A stretch of DNA of 64,000 bases from Bacillota bacterium (GTDB taxonomy: Bacteria; Bacillota; Clostridia; Christensenellales; Aristaeellaceae). Of the stretch, positions 31,551-40,433 are shown one piece after another. The position numbers were made by a program, and so were the translations under genes. Positions within the stretch are counted from its first letter, which is position 1, and every line of letters begins with the position of its first letter. The stretch lies in assembly GCA_023444095.1 (NCBI GenBank), contig JAEZRP010000045.1, positions 19,193 through 83,192 on the forward strand, given 5' to 3'. Under the pieces are notes generated by a model that saw nothing but the letters and a program-made list of their open reading frames with translations, ran no database searches and was not told the DNA's origin.

Positions 31551-33265
31551 CAGTTCTTCTCCTCCTCTCGCTGCTGCTTCTCCCACATGTCCGCATACTT
31601 CCCGCCGAGCCTCAGAAGCTCCGCGTGCGTGCCGCGCTCGACGATCATCCCTTCCTCGAGGTAGATGATCTCGTCCGCGCTCTTCACGGCGGTCAGCCGG
31701 TGCGCGATGATCACGGCGGTCTTGTCCTTCAATTCGCCCGAAAGCGCCGCGAGGATCTCCCCCTCCGTGTGCGCGTCGACCGCGCTCAGCGTGTCGTCCA
31801 GAAGCAGCAGCTTTGGGTCGCGCACGAGCGCGCGGGCAAGCGACGCCCGTTGGCGCTGTCCGCCGGAGAGGTGGTTTCCGCGCTCGCCGCACACGGTCGC
31901 ATAGCCCTCGGGCATGCGCGCGACGTCCCCCGCGAGGCCTGCGACGCGTGCCGCCTCCTCGATCTCAGGCATGGTCTTTCCGGCGAAGAAGTCGATGTTT
32001 TCCCTGAGCGACACGTTGAAGAGGAAGCCGTCCTGCGGCACGTAGCCCGTCGCCTCCCGGAGCGCCACGGCGGGGATATCGCAAACGTCGCGCCCGCCGA
32101 TGAAGATCGTGCCGCGCGGGACGGGCAAAAGCTTCAGGAAGAGCTGCACAAGCGTCGACTTGCCCGAGCCCGTAGGCCCGACGATGCCGAGCGTGCCTCC
32201 CTCCCGAACCTTCAGATTGATGTTCCGAAGCGACGGCGACGGCGCATCGTCGTATTTGAACGTAAGGGATTTGATTTCGATCCCGCCGCCGACGCTCTCT
32301 CCGTCCGGCGTACGGTCGAACTCCGGCACTTCCTCCTCGTGCATGAGCGCGCCGAGCCGCTTGTAGGAGGCGATGCCGCGCTGCAGCGTGTTCGAGATGC
32401 GTCCGACGGCCATGATGGGCCCGACAATGATGGTGAGAAAGGTATTGAACGAGACGTAGTTTCCGAGCGAGATCGCGCCCTTTCCAACGAGCGACCCGCC
32501 GTACACGATTCCGATCATGTAGGAAATGCCAAAAAGCACCGTGATCGCGGGGTTCAGAAGCGCGGTCATGCGGTAGAGCCGGATGTTTGACAGCCGCTTG
32601 TCGTCGCTTTCCTGCCCGTATGCCGCGTACTGGCGCGATTCCTGCGCGAACGCCTTCAGCACGCGCATGCCGTTGATGTTTTCCTGCACGTGGCCGGAGA
32701 GCAGCGAAAAAAGCTCCTGCACCCGCCGGAACCGGATCTGGATCTGCTGGCCGATCAAGAGAACCGCCGCGACGGCGAACGGTACGGGGATGAGCGCGTA
32801 GAGCGTCAGCCGCGGGTCGATCTCGCCAGCCATGGAGGCGATCGAGAACCCAAACGAGGAGAGTGAGTTGAGCACCTGCGCGAACACCATGCCGCTCATC
32901 ATGCGCACGGCGTTCACGTCGTTGATGGCGTAAGCCATGAGGTCGCCCGAGCGGTGCGTGCCGTAAAACCGAACCGGAAGAAGCTGCAGGTGGTGATAGA
33001 GCCGGTCGCGCAGATAGATTTCCATTTCGCGCGACGTGAGAACGATGAAGTAACGCCAGATGTCGCGCGTCACAAAGACGCCGAGCGCCACCGCGAGCAG
33101 CATCCAGATCTGGCGAACGAAAATGGTCCAGTCCTGCGCCTTCACAGCGTCGATCGTGCTTCCGAGGATGATCGGCGCGCGCGTGACGAGCCAGGCGTTC
33201 AAAAGAAGAAAGGCCGCCCCCGGCACGTAGCGCCAGCCGTGTTTCGCAAAAAAAGTCTTCAGCAT
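31550..33265 (-). CDS. Heterodimeric ABC exporter subunit with degenerate ATP site
   Basis: This 571-residue half-transporter starts at ATG 33265 after GGAGGGGC. Six helices are followed by Walker A GPTGSGKST, signature LSGGQRQRASLARAL and H-loop IIAHRLT. Walker B reads LLLLDDTLSAVD, with Asp replacing the catalytic Glu. This substitution pairs with the altered signature of the neighbouring subunit, the mark of an asymmetric heterodimer. A parS site lies directly upstream. Confidence 0.93.
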   Translation of the reverse strand: MLKTFFAKHGWRYVPGAAFLLLNAWLVTRAPIILGSTIDAVKAQDWTIFVRQIWMLLAVALGVFVTRDIWRYFIVLTSREMEIYLRDRLYHHLQLLPVRFYGTHRSGDLMAYAINDVNAVRMMSGMVFAQVLNSLSSFGFSIASMAGEIDPRLTLYALIPVPFAVAAVLLIGQQIQIRFRRVQELFSLLSGHVQENINGMRVLKAFAQESRQYAAYGQESDDKRLSNIRLYRMTALLNPAITVLFGISYMIGIVYGGSLVGKGAISLGNYVSFNTFLTIIVGPIMAVGRISNTLQRGIASYKRLGALMHEEEVPEFDRTPDGESVGGGIEIKSLTFKYDDAPSPSLRNINLKVREGGTLGIVGPTGSGKSTLVQLFLKLLPVPRGTIFIGGRDVCDIPAVALREATGYVPQDGFLFNVSLRENIDFFAGKTMPEIEEAARVAGLAGDVARMPEGYATVCGERGNHLSGGQRQRASLARALVRDPKLLLLDDTLSAVDAHTEGEILAALSGELKDKTAVIIAHRLTAVKSADEIIYLEEGMIVERGTHAELLRLGGKYADMWEKQQREEEKN

Positions 33266-33288
33266 TGCCCCTCCACAATCAGTCGTTT

Positions 33289-33304
33289 TGTTTCACGTGA
33301 AACA
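33289..33304. other. parS site (ParB/Spo0J binding), copy 1
   Basis: TGTTTCACGTGAAACA is a perfect 16-base palindrome equal to the bacterial parS consensus TGTTNCACGTGAAACA. It lies between the phosphoesterase stop and the ABC exporter start. ParB loading here would organise the origin-proximal chromosome. Confidence 0.85.
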
Positions 33305-33313
33305 TACACCGGC

Positions 33314-34222
33314 TCAGGGGCCGGCACGTTTGAGCGTGATGAGGTGAACCTGCGCGCTCGTCCGGAAACGGAGATTCACCGCCTCGCAGCCGAGCCCCTC
33401 GCTCACGAGCACCCAGGTTTCCGAGGCCTTGTGCCAGCCGGAGAGGTAGCGCGATTCGCGCGCCGTGAGCCGGACCATGGTGCGCCCGAAGAGCACCGCC
33501 TGTCCGCCGTGTGTGTGACCCGTGAGCATGAGGTCGCACCAAGCGCCTGCGTCCTCCGCCTCTGCGGTCAAAACGCCCGCCACCGAGGAAGGATTGTGCG
33601 CGGCGACGATCACAAAGTCACCCTTTGAGAACCGGGAAGCGAGCGCGCCGTAATCCGTCTTGCCGGCCGATGCGTCGGAAAGTCCGACGATCGCGATTCT
33701 TTCTCCGCCTCTTTCGAGTGGGACACCAGAATCCGAGAGGAGAACGATACCTCCGGTCGACAGCTCCGCCGCGAGGTTCTCCGCGCTTTCCTCGTTTTCC
33801 CCCGCGACGGCAAACTTGCCCATCGGCGCGTCGAAGTCCCGGAGCGCGGCGAACAGCGCCCTCCGCTTTTTTCCGAGCGCCTCCTCCGAGCCGGTGCCGT
33901 TGATCCTGTCCCAAAGGGGAGTGCTGGCGTAATCGCCTCCGAGGATCAAAACATCCGGGCCAAGCGCCTCAAGCCGGTCGAAGAAGCGCGCAACGCCGGA
34001 AGCGGTCGTGAGACCAACCAGATCGATATCCGATACGTAAAGGATCTTCATCCCGTCGAATTCAGCGGGCAGGTCGCGCGCCGAGACCGTCACGCGCTCC
34101 ACGTGGGCAACGCGCGCGAGCAGAGCCGAATAGCTGGCGATGCCCAGGAGCGCGGCGGCCGCCGCCAAAAACAGGCATGTGACGACTCGCAGCTCGGGCG
34201 CTCGTTTCTTCTTCTTTTTCAT
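33314..34222 (-). CDS. Membrane-anchored metallophosphoesterase (YkuE/YaeI-like)
   Basis: This 302-residue protein starts at ATG 34222, eight bases after GGGAG; an ATG two codons earlier is too close to that site. A lysine-rich start and one transmembrane helix (VVTCLFLAAAAALLGIASYSALL) precede the phosphoesterase domain: YVSDIDLVG, LGGDYAST, GENEES and TGHTHGGQAVLFG. In the usual motifs these would be DxH, GDxx, GNHD and GHxHGGQ, so the first (DID) and third (GENEE) are altered. YkuE-type enzymes act at the cell wall. It is flanked by two parS sites. Confidence 0.85.
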   Translation of the reverse strand: MKKKKKRAPELRVVTCLFLAAAAALLGIASYSALLARVAHVERVTVSARDLPAEFDGMKILYVSDIDLVGLTTASGVARFFDRLEALGPDVLILGGDYASTPLWDRINGTGSEEALGKKRRALFAALRDFDAPMGKFAVAGENEESAENLAAELSTGGIVLLSDSGVPLERGGERIAIVGLSDASAGKTDYGALASRFSKGDFVIVAAHNPSSVAGVLTAEAEDAGAWCDLMLTGHTHGGQAVLFGRTMVRLTARESRYLSGWHKASETWVLVSEGLGCEAVNLRFRTSAQVHLITLKRAGP

Positions 34223-34262
34223 TTTCATGTCTCCCGTGACTGATTCGCACCCGCAACGTGAC

Positions 34263-34278
34263 TGTTTCACGTGAAACA
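34263..34278. other. parS site (ParB/Spo0J binding), copy 2
   Basis: An identical TGTTTCACGTGAAACA palindrome lies 974 bases from the first copy, 40 bases upstream of the phosphoesterase start. Confidence 0.85.
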
Positions 34279-34346
34279 ATTCATAAATTGGATTTGCTTC
34301 GGTATTTTTTGTCGGCAATTTGCCTATTTTGTTTCTGGCGATGTCG

Positions 34347-34375
34347 TTGCAACATGTCACGCCATCCATTATAAT
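34347..34375 (+). promoter_or_regulatory. Promoter of the membrane-anchored propeller-like gene
   Basis: TTGCAA (34347-34352), 17 bases, TATAAT (34370-34375). Confidence 0.7.
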
Positions 34376-34447
34376 ATAAACAGCGTCCGTATTCAATACA
34401 GGCGGAGCAAAAAGTTATGCGCCTAACGAAACGGGCGCGGAGGATTC

Positions 34448-35551
34448 ATGGAGTCAAATCGCAAGGCGCGCATGCCATGGATCATCGTGATATTGATCGT
34501 CTCGTTGGTTCTCACGCTCTCGTGGCTCTTCGCGCTTCTGATCAGAAACGCTGCGGACGGGAGCGACTTCGGCAGTTACAGGGCGCTCGCCATCCCCGCG
34601 AACGCGCAGGTCCAGATGACTGGGGACGGTTTTGTGTATTACGACGGTTCGACCATCGCGCGCGTCAAGGCATCCGGCGAGACGGCATGGACGTATCTGA
34701 TCGGCACGAACGCGACGATTTCGGCGGGCGCGTCGAGCGTCGCCGCCTGGTCGGGCGATACGATCACCCTCGTCGATATGGAAAACGGCGTTTCCACCTA
34801 CTCGAACGCGCAGGGGGACACCGTGCGCTCGGTGCGCGTGGGCGAACAGTACGCCGCCGCGCTCATCGGATCGGAGACGGACGGAACCATCGTGGTGATG
34901 GAGCCGGGCGGGAAGCGCGTCTACGAGGCGGACTTCGATCAGGAAACGGTGATCGACTACGGTTTTTTTTCCGCGGGAAACCTTCTTTGGGTGATGGCGC
35001 TTGATACGACGGGCAGCGTCCCCACCTGCGAGATCACGACCTACAAGCCCGGCAGCCGCCGCATCGTGGGCCTCATCTCAGACACGGAACAGCTGATGTA
35101 TAACGTCACCTTCCAGTCGACCAACATCCGCTGCACGGGCGTCACCTATCTCAAGGTTTACGATTACACGGGCACGGAGAATGCTGCGCGCCGCAAGCTC
35201 GTCTACGGCTGGACGCTCGCGTCCGCAGGCGCGGGCGACGACCCGATGATGGCGTTCGTGCCGACCGGGCAATCGGGCGGAACGGGTGGGATGAAGGACG
35301 TGCGCATGGTGCGCGCGGGACACGACTCAATCGTACGCATGCCGTTTTCGTGCGCGGCGCTCGTGGCGCGCGGAGATAACGTCTACGGGTTTTCGAAGGA
35401 CGGGTACGTGATGGTCGCAGCCGCCTCGCGGCAGAAGGTGAACGCCTACCGGATGCCCTTTGAAATTGACGAGGTGTTTGGCGTGACCGACGGGGGCGCG
35501 GCCATTGTGCGCGCGGGCTCGACCGTCTACATCATTTCGCTTGGCAACTGA
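34448..35551 (+). CDS. Membrane-anchored beta-propeller-like protein (resembles DUF5711)
   Basis: This 367-residue protein starts at ATG 34448 after GCGGAGG. One N-terminal transmembrane helix (IIVILIVSLVLTLSWLFALLI) is followed by about 325 extracytoplasmic residues of short repeated beta units (DGFVYYDGSTIARVKASGE, WSGDTITLVDMENG, DNVYGFSKDGYVMVAA) as in PQQ- or DUF5711-type propellers. No catalytic motif is evident. It is followed closely by a CvpA-family gene; this pairing suggests a cell-envelope role. Confidence 0.75.
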   Translation: MESNRKARMPWIIVILIVSLVLTLSWLFALLIRNAADGSDFGSYRALAIPANAQVQMTGDGFVYYDGSTIARVKASGETAWTYLIGTNATISAGASSVAAWSGDTITLVDMENGVSTYSNAQGDTVRSVRVGEQYAAALIGSETDGTIVVMEPGGKRVYEADFDQETVIDYGFFSAGNLLWVMALDTTGSVPTCEITTYKPGSRRIVGLISDTEQLMYNVTFQSTNIRCTGVTYLKVYDYTGTENAARRKLVYGWTLASAGAGDDPMMAFVPTGQSGGTGGMKDVRMVRAGHDSIVRMPFSCAALVARGDNVYGFSKDGYVMVAAASRQKVNAYRMPFEIDEVFGVTDGGAAIVRAGSTVYIISLGN

Positions 35552-35617
35552 TGAAATGGATAAAATCGCCAGGAACGGGAACGCTATGCGTGATCAGAAT
35601 ATCGGGAGGGGTTATTC

Positions 35618-36358
35618 ATGAATGTCGTGGACATCATCATCCTATTGATCCTGGGGTACAGCCTGCTCGCGGGCATGTACAAGGGCTTCATCGCCTCGGG
35701 CCTCGCGCTTCTGGGCTTTGTTGCGTCCTGGTTCGGCGCCTATTTCAGCTACACGACGCTGATGAACGTGGCGCTCTCGAACGCGACGATCATGGGCTTC
35801 TGCTCGAACCTTCTGGAGCCGGACAACTTCCTCGGGCAGAACGCCTCGAAGCTCGTCAGCGAGATGGCCGGAACCGACGCGTTCAAGGCGATCGCGGAGG
35901 CCGTCAGGGACAAGATTCCCCTCATCGGCGACGCCTTCACCAAGAACGTCGACACGCAGGCGTTTGCGGGTAAGGTGTTCGGTTCGACGCAGCTGACGAC
36001 CCTCTCCCAGTATCTTGACCAGACGGTATGGACGGCGGTTTTCGGCGTCCTCTCCTTCATCGTCATGTTCGCGCTCATCTACGTGGTCGTCACCCTGTTT
36101 GTGAACCTTCTCAACCACGTGATCTCCTTCCCGGTGCTCCGGCGCGTGGATTGGCTCCTGGGCGGCGTATTCGGGCTTCTGCGCGGCGCAGTCGTCGCGA
36201 TGCTGCTCTTTGTGGTCGCCAACTACATCATCTCCATGTTCCTCGCGGACAACAGCGGCATCGCACAGCTGCTCGAAGGCTCGAGGCTTCTGAAGCTCGC
36301 GGACGGGCTGTCGTTCATTAGGGTGGAGGATCTGCTCTCGAAGATCATCGGCGGATAG
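35618..36358 (+). CDS. CvpA family membrane protein
   Basis: This 246-residue protein starts at ATG 35618 after GGGAGGGG. It has the CvpA layout: an N-terminal helix pair (VVDIIILLILGYSLLAGMYKGF), a long soluble insertion, and two to three C-terminal helices (VFGVLSFIVMFALIYVVV, LLGGVFGLLRGAVVAMLLFVVAN). CvpA proteins are linked to colicin V production in Escherichia coli and to envelope maintenance elsewhere. A strong terminator follows. Confidence 0.87.
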   Translation: MNVVDIIILLILGYSLLAGMYKGFIASGLALLGFVASWFGAYFSYTTLMNVALSNATIMGFCSNLLEPDNFLGQNASKLVSEMAGTDAFKAIAEAVRDKIPLIGDAFTKNVDTQAFAGKVFGSTQLTTLSQYLDQTVWTAVFGVLSFIVMFALIYVVVTLFVNLLNHVISFPVLRRVDWLLGGVFGLLRGAVVAMLLFVVANYIISMFLADNSGIAQLLEGSRLLKLADGLSFIRVEDLLSKIIGG

Positions 36359-36371
36359 CACAGGCGAAGCG

Positions 36372-36401
36372 GCTCCGGGCAAAGACCCGGAGCTTTTTTT
36401 T
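36372..36401 (+). terminator. Intrinsic terminator after the CvpA gene
   Basis: GCTCCGGG (36372-36379) pairs with CCCGGAGC (36386-36393), loop CAAAGA, then eight Ts. Confidence 0.9.
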
Positions 36402-36536
36402 GCGCGCACGAAACCAATCTGTTTCCTGGAGCGTCCTAATAAAAGGTAGATGCTTCTTTACAGACAGTTACCTACTTCGCCCAAATTATGGTCTATAATG
36501 GTTCCAATGATACTGCGGATTGTGCGGAGGTGCGGC

Positions 36537-37865
36537 ATGGGATTGGCTCGCAGACTGACGACGGTATTTTTCGCGATTCTATTGTCACTGGCACTCGCCC
36601 TTTCGGCGATTGCCGAAGATTACCACGTTCTTTCAAACGGCAGCAGCGACGGCGAAGGCGTGTTTTCCGTCTACTCCCTCCAGCAGCGGCTGATCGAGCT
36701 CGGCTTTCTGAACGGGACGCCCGACGGCAAGTTCGGCGCGGGCACCGAGGCCGCCGTGCGCGCGTTCCAAACGGCGAGCGGACTGGACGCGACGGGCATC
36801 GCGACCGTCGAGACGCAGGAGCTGCTTTTCTCGGACCTCTCCGCCGCAAGCGGGGCTGCGCAGCCGACCGCCGCGGCCGGGTCCTCGGACATCACGACCG
36901 GCGCGAGCGGGAACGACGTCTCTATCCTGCAGGGCTACATGCTCGCGTGGGGCTTTACCGTGGACCAGCCGGACGGCAAGTTTGGAACCGGGACGCGCAA
37001 GGCGCTCGCCGAGTTTATGAGTTATGCCTACGACGACATGGTCGCCTACACGAGGGAACGCCGCGCCTCGGCGACCCCGACGCCCTCGCCCGAGCCGACG
37101 CCCACGCCCGAAGGCGCGGACATGGACGAGGTGCTCGACGTGGCTCTCACCCCCGAACCGACCATCCCGGTCGACGGAACCGTCACCCAGGAGTGGTTTG
37201 ATTACATCCAGAACGGATTTGACCCGACCACCGCCGCGAACCTTGCGGTCGGCTCGTCCGGCGCGGAGGTCAAGCGGATGCAGCGCAGGCTCTACGCGCT
37301 CAAGTACATCGCCGCCGGCGTCGACGGCGGGTTCGGCACGCACACCGAGGCCGCGCTCAAATATTTCCAGGAACGCAATGGGCTCGAGCCGACGGGCGCC
37401 CTCGACGGGTCGACCACCGCGAAGCTCTATTCCAACAGCGCGCTTTCTTCCGATCAGTACGTGAGCCTCTACATGGCCAAGGTCTCCATCAAGGATCAGC
37501 GCGTGTACATCTACCAGTGGACGGGCTCCAGCTACAGCAAGCTCGCGCACACCTTCATCTGCTCCACCGGCACCAAGCAGAACCCCACCATTCTCGGCAC
37601 CTTCCAAGCCGCCGGGCGCAATGGCGAGTGGTACTACTTCTCGGAATCCTACGTCTGGGCGCGCTACGCATTCGTCATTGAGGGCGGTTACTTCTTCCAT
37701 TCCGTGCTCTATAACAAGAAGGGAGACGAAAACCCCACTTCCAGCTCCGTCCGCAACCTTGGCTCCCGCGCTTCCCATGGCTGCATTCGCCTCCAGGTCG
37801 AGGACGCCAAGTGGATCTATGATAACTGCTCCGCGGGCATGACCGTCGTAATCTACGAGGACTAG
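36537..37865 (+). CDS. Secreted L,D-transpeptidase with two or three peptidoglycan-binding domains
   Basis: This 442-residue protein starts at ATG 36537 after GCGGAGGTG; a TATAAT lies at 36494. A signal peptide (TTVFFAILLSLALALSAIA) leads to PG_binding_1 domains at about 35-95 and 110-160 (LQQRLIELGFLNGTPDGKFG, GKFGTGTRKALAEF), a Pro/Thr linker (TPTPSPEPTPTPE), and a third such domain (RRLYALKYIAAGVDGGFG). The C-terminal YkuD catalytic domain has RASHGCIRLQ with the active cysteine and preceding histidine. It makes or edits peptidoglycan cross-links outside the cell. Confidence 0.93.
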   Translation: MGLARRLTTVFFAILLSLALALSAIAEDYHVLSNGSSDGEGVFSVYSLQQRLIELGFLNGTPDGKFGAGTEAAVRAFQTASGLDATGIATVETQELLFSDLSAASGAAQPTAAAGSSDITTGASGNDVSILQGYMLAWGFTVDQPDGKFGTGTRKALAEFMSYAYDDMVAYTRERRASATPTPSPEPTPTPEGADMDEVLDVALTPEPTIPVDGTVTQEWFDYIQNGFDPTTAANLAVGSSGAEVKRMQRRLYALKYIAAGVDGGFGTHTEAALKYFQERNGLEPTGALDGSTTAKLYSNSALSSDQYVSLYMAKVSIKDQRVYIYQWTGSSYSKLAHTFICSTGTKQNPTILGTFQAAGRNGEWYYFSESYVWARYAFVIEGGYFFHSVLYNKKGDENPTSSSVRNLGSRASHGCIRLQVEDAKWIYDNCSAGMTVVIYED

Positions 37866-38062
37866 AAGGACGGGGAACGACGAGGGCGCTGTCCTCGCGC
37901 GCGCCAAAGGACTGGCGCCCTTTGAAATCCCATACAAGAATTTTTCCTTGTCGCAGAATCGACGCCGCGGGGCTAGGCCCCCGCGGCGTCGACGGGTTAT
38001 GTATCCTTTTCCCTTTCAGCATGGGCATCTCAAGGGCCATTGGCCCATCACCCTCCTCCGCG
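37866..38062 (+). repeat. Dispersed mosaic palindromic repeat, copy 3
   Basis: Between converging genes: CGAGGGCGCTGTCCTCG (37881-37897), CAAAGG...CCTTTG followed by AAATCCCAT, a 30-base hairpin GACGCCGCGGGG...CCCCGCGGCGTC (37961-37990) with GACGGG beside it, and ATGGGCATCTCAAGGGCCATTGG (38021-38043). It probably also terminates both converging transcripts. Confidence 0.7.
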
Positions 38063-38392
38063 TCACCACCGCCCCATATTTCTCTCACATTTCTCGCGGT
38101 AGATCTGGGAGAACTCCTCGGCCGACATATCGAAGCAGAGGAGGGTATCCATGAGGTACATGACCGCGTCGCCGATCTCCTCCATGAAGTGGCGGCGCAG
38201 CGCAAGATCGGCGTTGACGGCGTCGGTGCCTTTTTTCTTGAGAAGGTCGGCCGCCTCGGCAAGCTCGCCGTACGCCCAGAGCATCTGCTCGATGCTGACG
38301 GCGGGCGCGAGCCCGCCCCACTTTTCCTTGTACTTTTCCTGAAGCTCGGCCTGGCGCGCAAGCATCTCCCGGATCGTGAGCGTTTCGTCCAT
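38063..38392 (-). CDS. MazG-like nucleotide pyrophosphohydrolase
   Basis: This 109-residue all-helical protein begins at ATG 38392, directly after the upstream stop. It resembles the MazG/dUTPase-like superfamily: an E-x-x-E pair (YGELAEAADLLKK) and the metal-binding HFMEEIGDAVMYLMD (E-E-x-x-D), which coordinate magnesium for hydrolysis of nucleoside triphosphates to monophosphates. Its substrate may be a non-canonical nucleotide. It is the third gene of a reverse operon with two secreted proteins, an odd pairing. Confidence 0.8.
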   Translation of the reverse strand: MDETLTIREMLARQAELQEKYKEKWGGLAPAVSIEQMLWAYGELAEAADLLKKKGTDAVNADLALRRHFMEEIGDAVMYLMDTLLCFDMSAEEFSQIYREKCERNMGRW

Positions 38393-38968
38393 TCAGTCCT
38401 CCATCAGCGCAGTGACGTCGGCGGCGGAGAGCGGGGCATACCAGTGCGCGAGCAGGGTGAACAGCGTTCGCCCGTCCTCGCGGTAGATGCTCGCCGCGCA
38501 GGCGACGTAAGTTCCTTCGTAATAATCGAGCTCGAGGTCCTCGCCCGCGTAGAATGCGGCTTCCGCCGCGTCGAGCCGCGCGGCGAGCCACACGGAGAAC
38601 GCCGCCTGTTCTCCGTCCGTCAAAAACGGCAGCGCAAGCGCGCGCAGGGAGAGCGCGGCGCGGGTCTCAAAGGCGTTGAGGTCGTATGTCTGCAAAACAG
38701 CCGTCTCCGCGCGGGAAAGCGTGCCCTCGTCGAAGGAGACGAGCAGGTACGCGCTCCGGTCGGGATCGGAAAAGAGCATCAGCGATTCCTCGTTCCCCAC
38801 GACGTCCGTAAACTCGAAGTCCCCGCCGAGCATGTCCCGCATGACCGCGTTGTGCATAGAGACGACCGCGCCTGCCGCCAGTTGCGCCTCGGCGCCCGCC
38901 CGGGGAAGCTCCGCGCGCGCGGGCAGCGCGAGAAGCAGCGAGAAGAGCAGGGGCAAAAGACGCCTCAT
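38393..38968 (-). CDS. Secreted protein of unknown function
   Basis: This 191-residue protein starts at ATG 38968, overlapping the upstream stop (ATGA). A signal peptide (RRLLPLLFSLLLALPARA) is followed by a mixed alpha/beta domain with no recognised motif (DFEFTDVVGNEESLMLFS, AYLLVSFDEGTLSRAE, TLFTLLAHWYAPLSA). Coupling to the hydrolase suggests a shared extracytoplasmic job. Function unknown. Confidence 0.65.
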   Translation of the reverse strand: MRRLLPLLFSLLLALPARAELPRAGAEAQLAAGAVVSMHNAVMRDMLGGDFEFTDVVGNEESLMLFSDPDRSAYLLVSFDEGTLSRAETAVLQTYDLNAFETRAALSLRALALPFLTDGEQAAFSVWLAARLDAAEAAFYAGEDLELDYYEGTYVACAASIYREDGRTLFTLLAHWYAPLSAADVTALMED

Positions 38969-40248
38969 CGCGCGAGAATCCATGCGGCGATGTCCCCCGC
39001 CAGCGCGTTCGAGACGCCCGACAGACCCTCGTAGTCGGAAACCGTGCCGGTCATCTCGCCCGGCATTTCGCACAGCAGGTGGTTCATGTCGTCATAGAGC
39101 ATGTAGGTCGCGCCGTCATAGCCGGAGAGCACCTCCCGGTAGGCTTCGATGCCCTCTTCGGGCAGAACCTGAAAGTCCTTCGCGCCCTGCGCGACGAACA
39201 CCGGCAGTCCCCGCTCCACGATCTTCGCGGCGTAGTCGTAGTCGGCCTCGTCATGCCAATAAGAAAGGGGAACGCCGCTTGCGGCTTCGGCCTTGCGCTC
39301 GTCCTCGGTCATGGTCCACATGGCCTCGAACTGTGCCTGTGCGGATGCGAGGACCCGCTCGTCCGCGCCCGCATCCTTCATCTGCCGCAGCAAAATTTCG
39401 TAGAGCGGCTTCGGCGACCCGGCGAGCAGCACCAGCCCCGCCAGCTTCTCCGCGCCGACTTTCTCCGCCACGCGCGGGGCGACCATCGCGCCCTGCGAAT
39501 GCCCGAGCAGGTAAATTTCCCCGATCCGCGCGTCCGCCGCGAGCAGTTCCACCGCCGAGGCCGCGTCGATCGCGTACTCGTCGTCTACGGTGAAGGCAGC
39601 GTTCCCCGCGAGCAGATCGGCGTGCGCATAGGAATACTTGTCGTAGCGGACGCTCGCCACGCCGCCGCGCGCGAGCATGCACGCGAGTTCGGCAAAGATC
39701 GAGACGCCGTAGACCGTCTCGTCCATGTTTGACGCGCCCGAGCCCTGCATCATGACGACGCAGGGGAACGGCCCCTCGCCCTCGGGCAGGGCCAGTTTCC
39801 CGTGCGTCTCGTCGGGCTCTCCCGGGCGCAGAATGATGTCCTCTTCGATGTAGCCGCCCGCGGCATCCGCTTCGGCAGGCTTCATGGCGTAGTCGAGCAC
39901 AGACAGCCCGGCGAGTTTTCCGTCCGCGTCGAAGATCACTATCAGGGTCGCGGTCGCGTTGGCAAAGTCACAGGAGACGTCGTAGGCGTCATAGCCGGGG
40001 ACGTCGCCCGGCTCCACGCCGAGCTGCCCCGCATACGGCCCGAAGGTCGCCTCGATCTGGCCCCAGACCTGGCCGAACGCTTCCGCCGATCCGAGCTGCG
40101 TCTGCATCAGCTCGTCGCACATCGCGTAGAGCGCGTCAAAATCCCGCGCGCCGATCAAGGCCATCGCGTCCTCCGCCGGCGAACCCTCGGCCAGGGAGAG
40201 GGAAGGCAGGAGCGCGAACGCCAAAAAGACAATCAGAAATCGCTTCAT
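38965..40248 (-). CDS. Secreted alpha/beta hydrolase with N-terminal DUF3887-like domain
   Basis: This 427-residue protein starts at ATG 40248 after GGAGGTG. A signal peptide (FLIVFLAFALLPSLSLA) precedes a DUF3887-like segment (about 22-115; LIGARDFDALYAMCDELMQ). The hydrolase domain has the nucleophile elbow LLGHSQGAMV (G-H-S-x-G), an acidic residue near GAKDFQVLP and a histidine in DMNHLL, completing a Ser-Asp-His triad. It probably cleaves an ester or peptide outside the cell. Confidence 0.87.
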   Translation of the reverse strand: MKRFLIVFLAFALLPSLSLAEGSPAEDAMALIGARDFDALYAMCDELMQTQLGSAEAFGQVWGQIEATFGPYAGQLGVEPGDVPGYDAYDVSCDFANATATLIVIFDADGKLAGLSVLDYAMKPAEADAAGGYIEEDIILRPGEPDETHGKLALPEGEGPFPCVVMMQGSGASNMDETVYGVSIFAELACMLARGGVASVRYDKYSYAHADLLAGNAAFTVDDEYAIDAASAVELLAADARIGEIYLLGHSQGAMVAPRVAEKVGAEKLAGLVLLAGSPKPLYEILLRQMKDAGADERVLASAQAQFEAMWTMTEDERKAEAASGVPLSYWHDEADYDYAAKIVERGLPVFVAQGAKDFQVLPEEGIEAYREVLSGYDGATYMLYDDMNHLLCEMPGEMTGTVSDYEGLSGVSNALAGDIAAWILAR

Positions 40249-40269
40249 AAATACACCTCCGTTGTCAAA

Positions 40270-40299
40270 AGTATATCCGTCTCCCCACCCCCTTGTCAA
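40270..40299 (-). promoter_or_regulatory. Promoter of the secreted hydrolase operon
   Basis: On the reverse strand TTGACA (40299-40294), 18 bases, TATACT (40275-40270). Confidence 0.7.
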
Positions 40300-40433
40300 T
40301 CGGCTCCCCCAAAAAGAGAATTCGGCCGTATGGGAGTTTCCATGCGACCGACGGACAATGGATTCTTTCTCCTTCGCAAGGGACCCCAATCCGCCTCTGG
40401 CGGTCCGGGCAGAGTTCCGGCGTCCCTCGTCCC
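40300..40433 (-). repeat. Dispersed mosaic palindromic repeat, degenerate copy 4
   Basis: Carries GACCGACGGACAA (40350-40362), CCGCCTCTGGCGG (40391-40403) and CCGGGCAGAGTTCCGGCGTCCC (40405-40426), which align with the tail and last block of other copies. The first two blocks are decayed. Confidence 0.55.
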
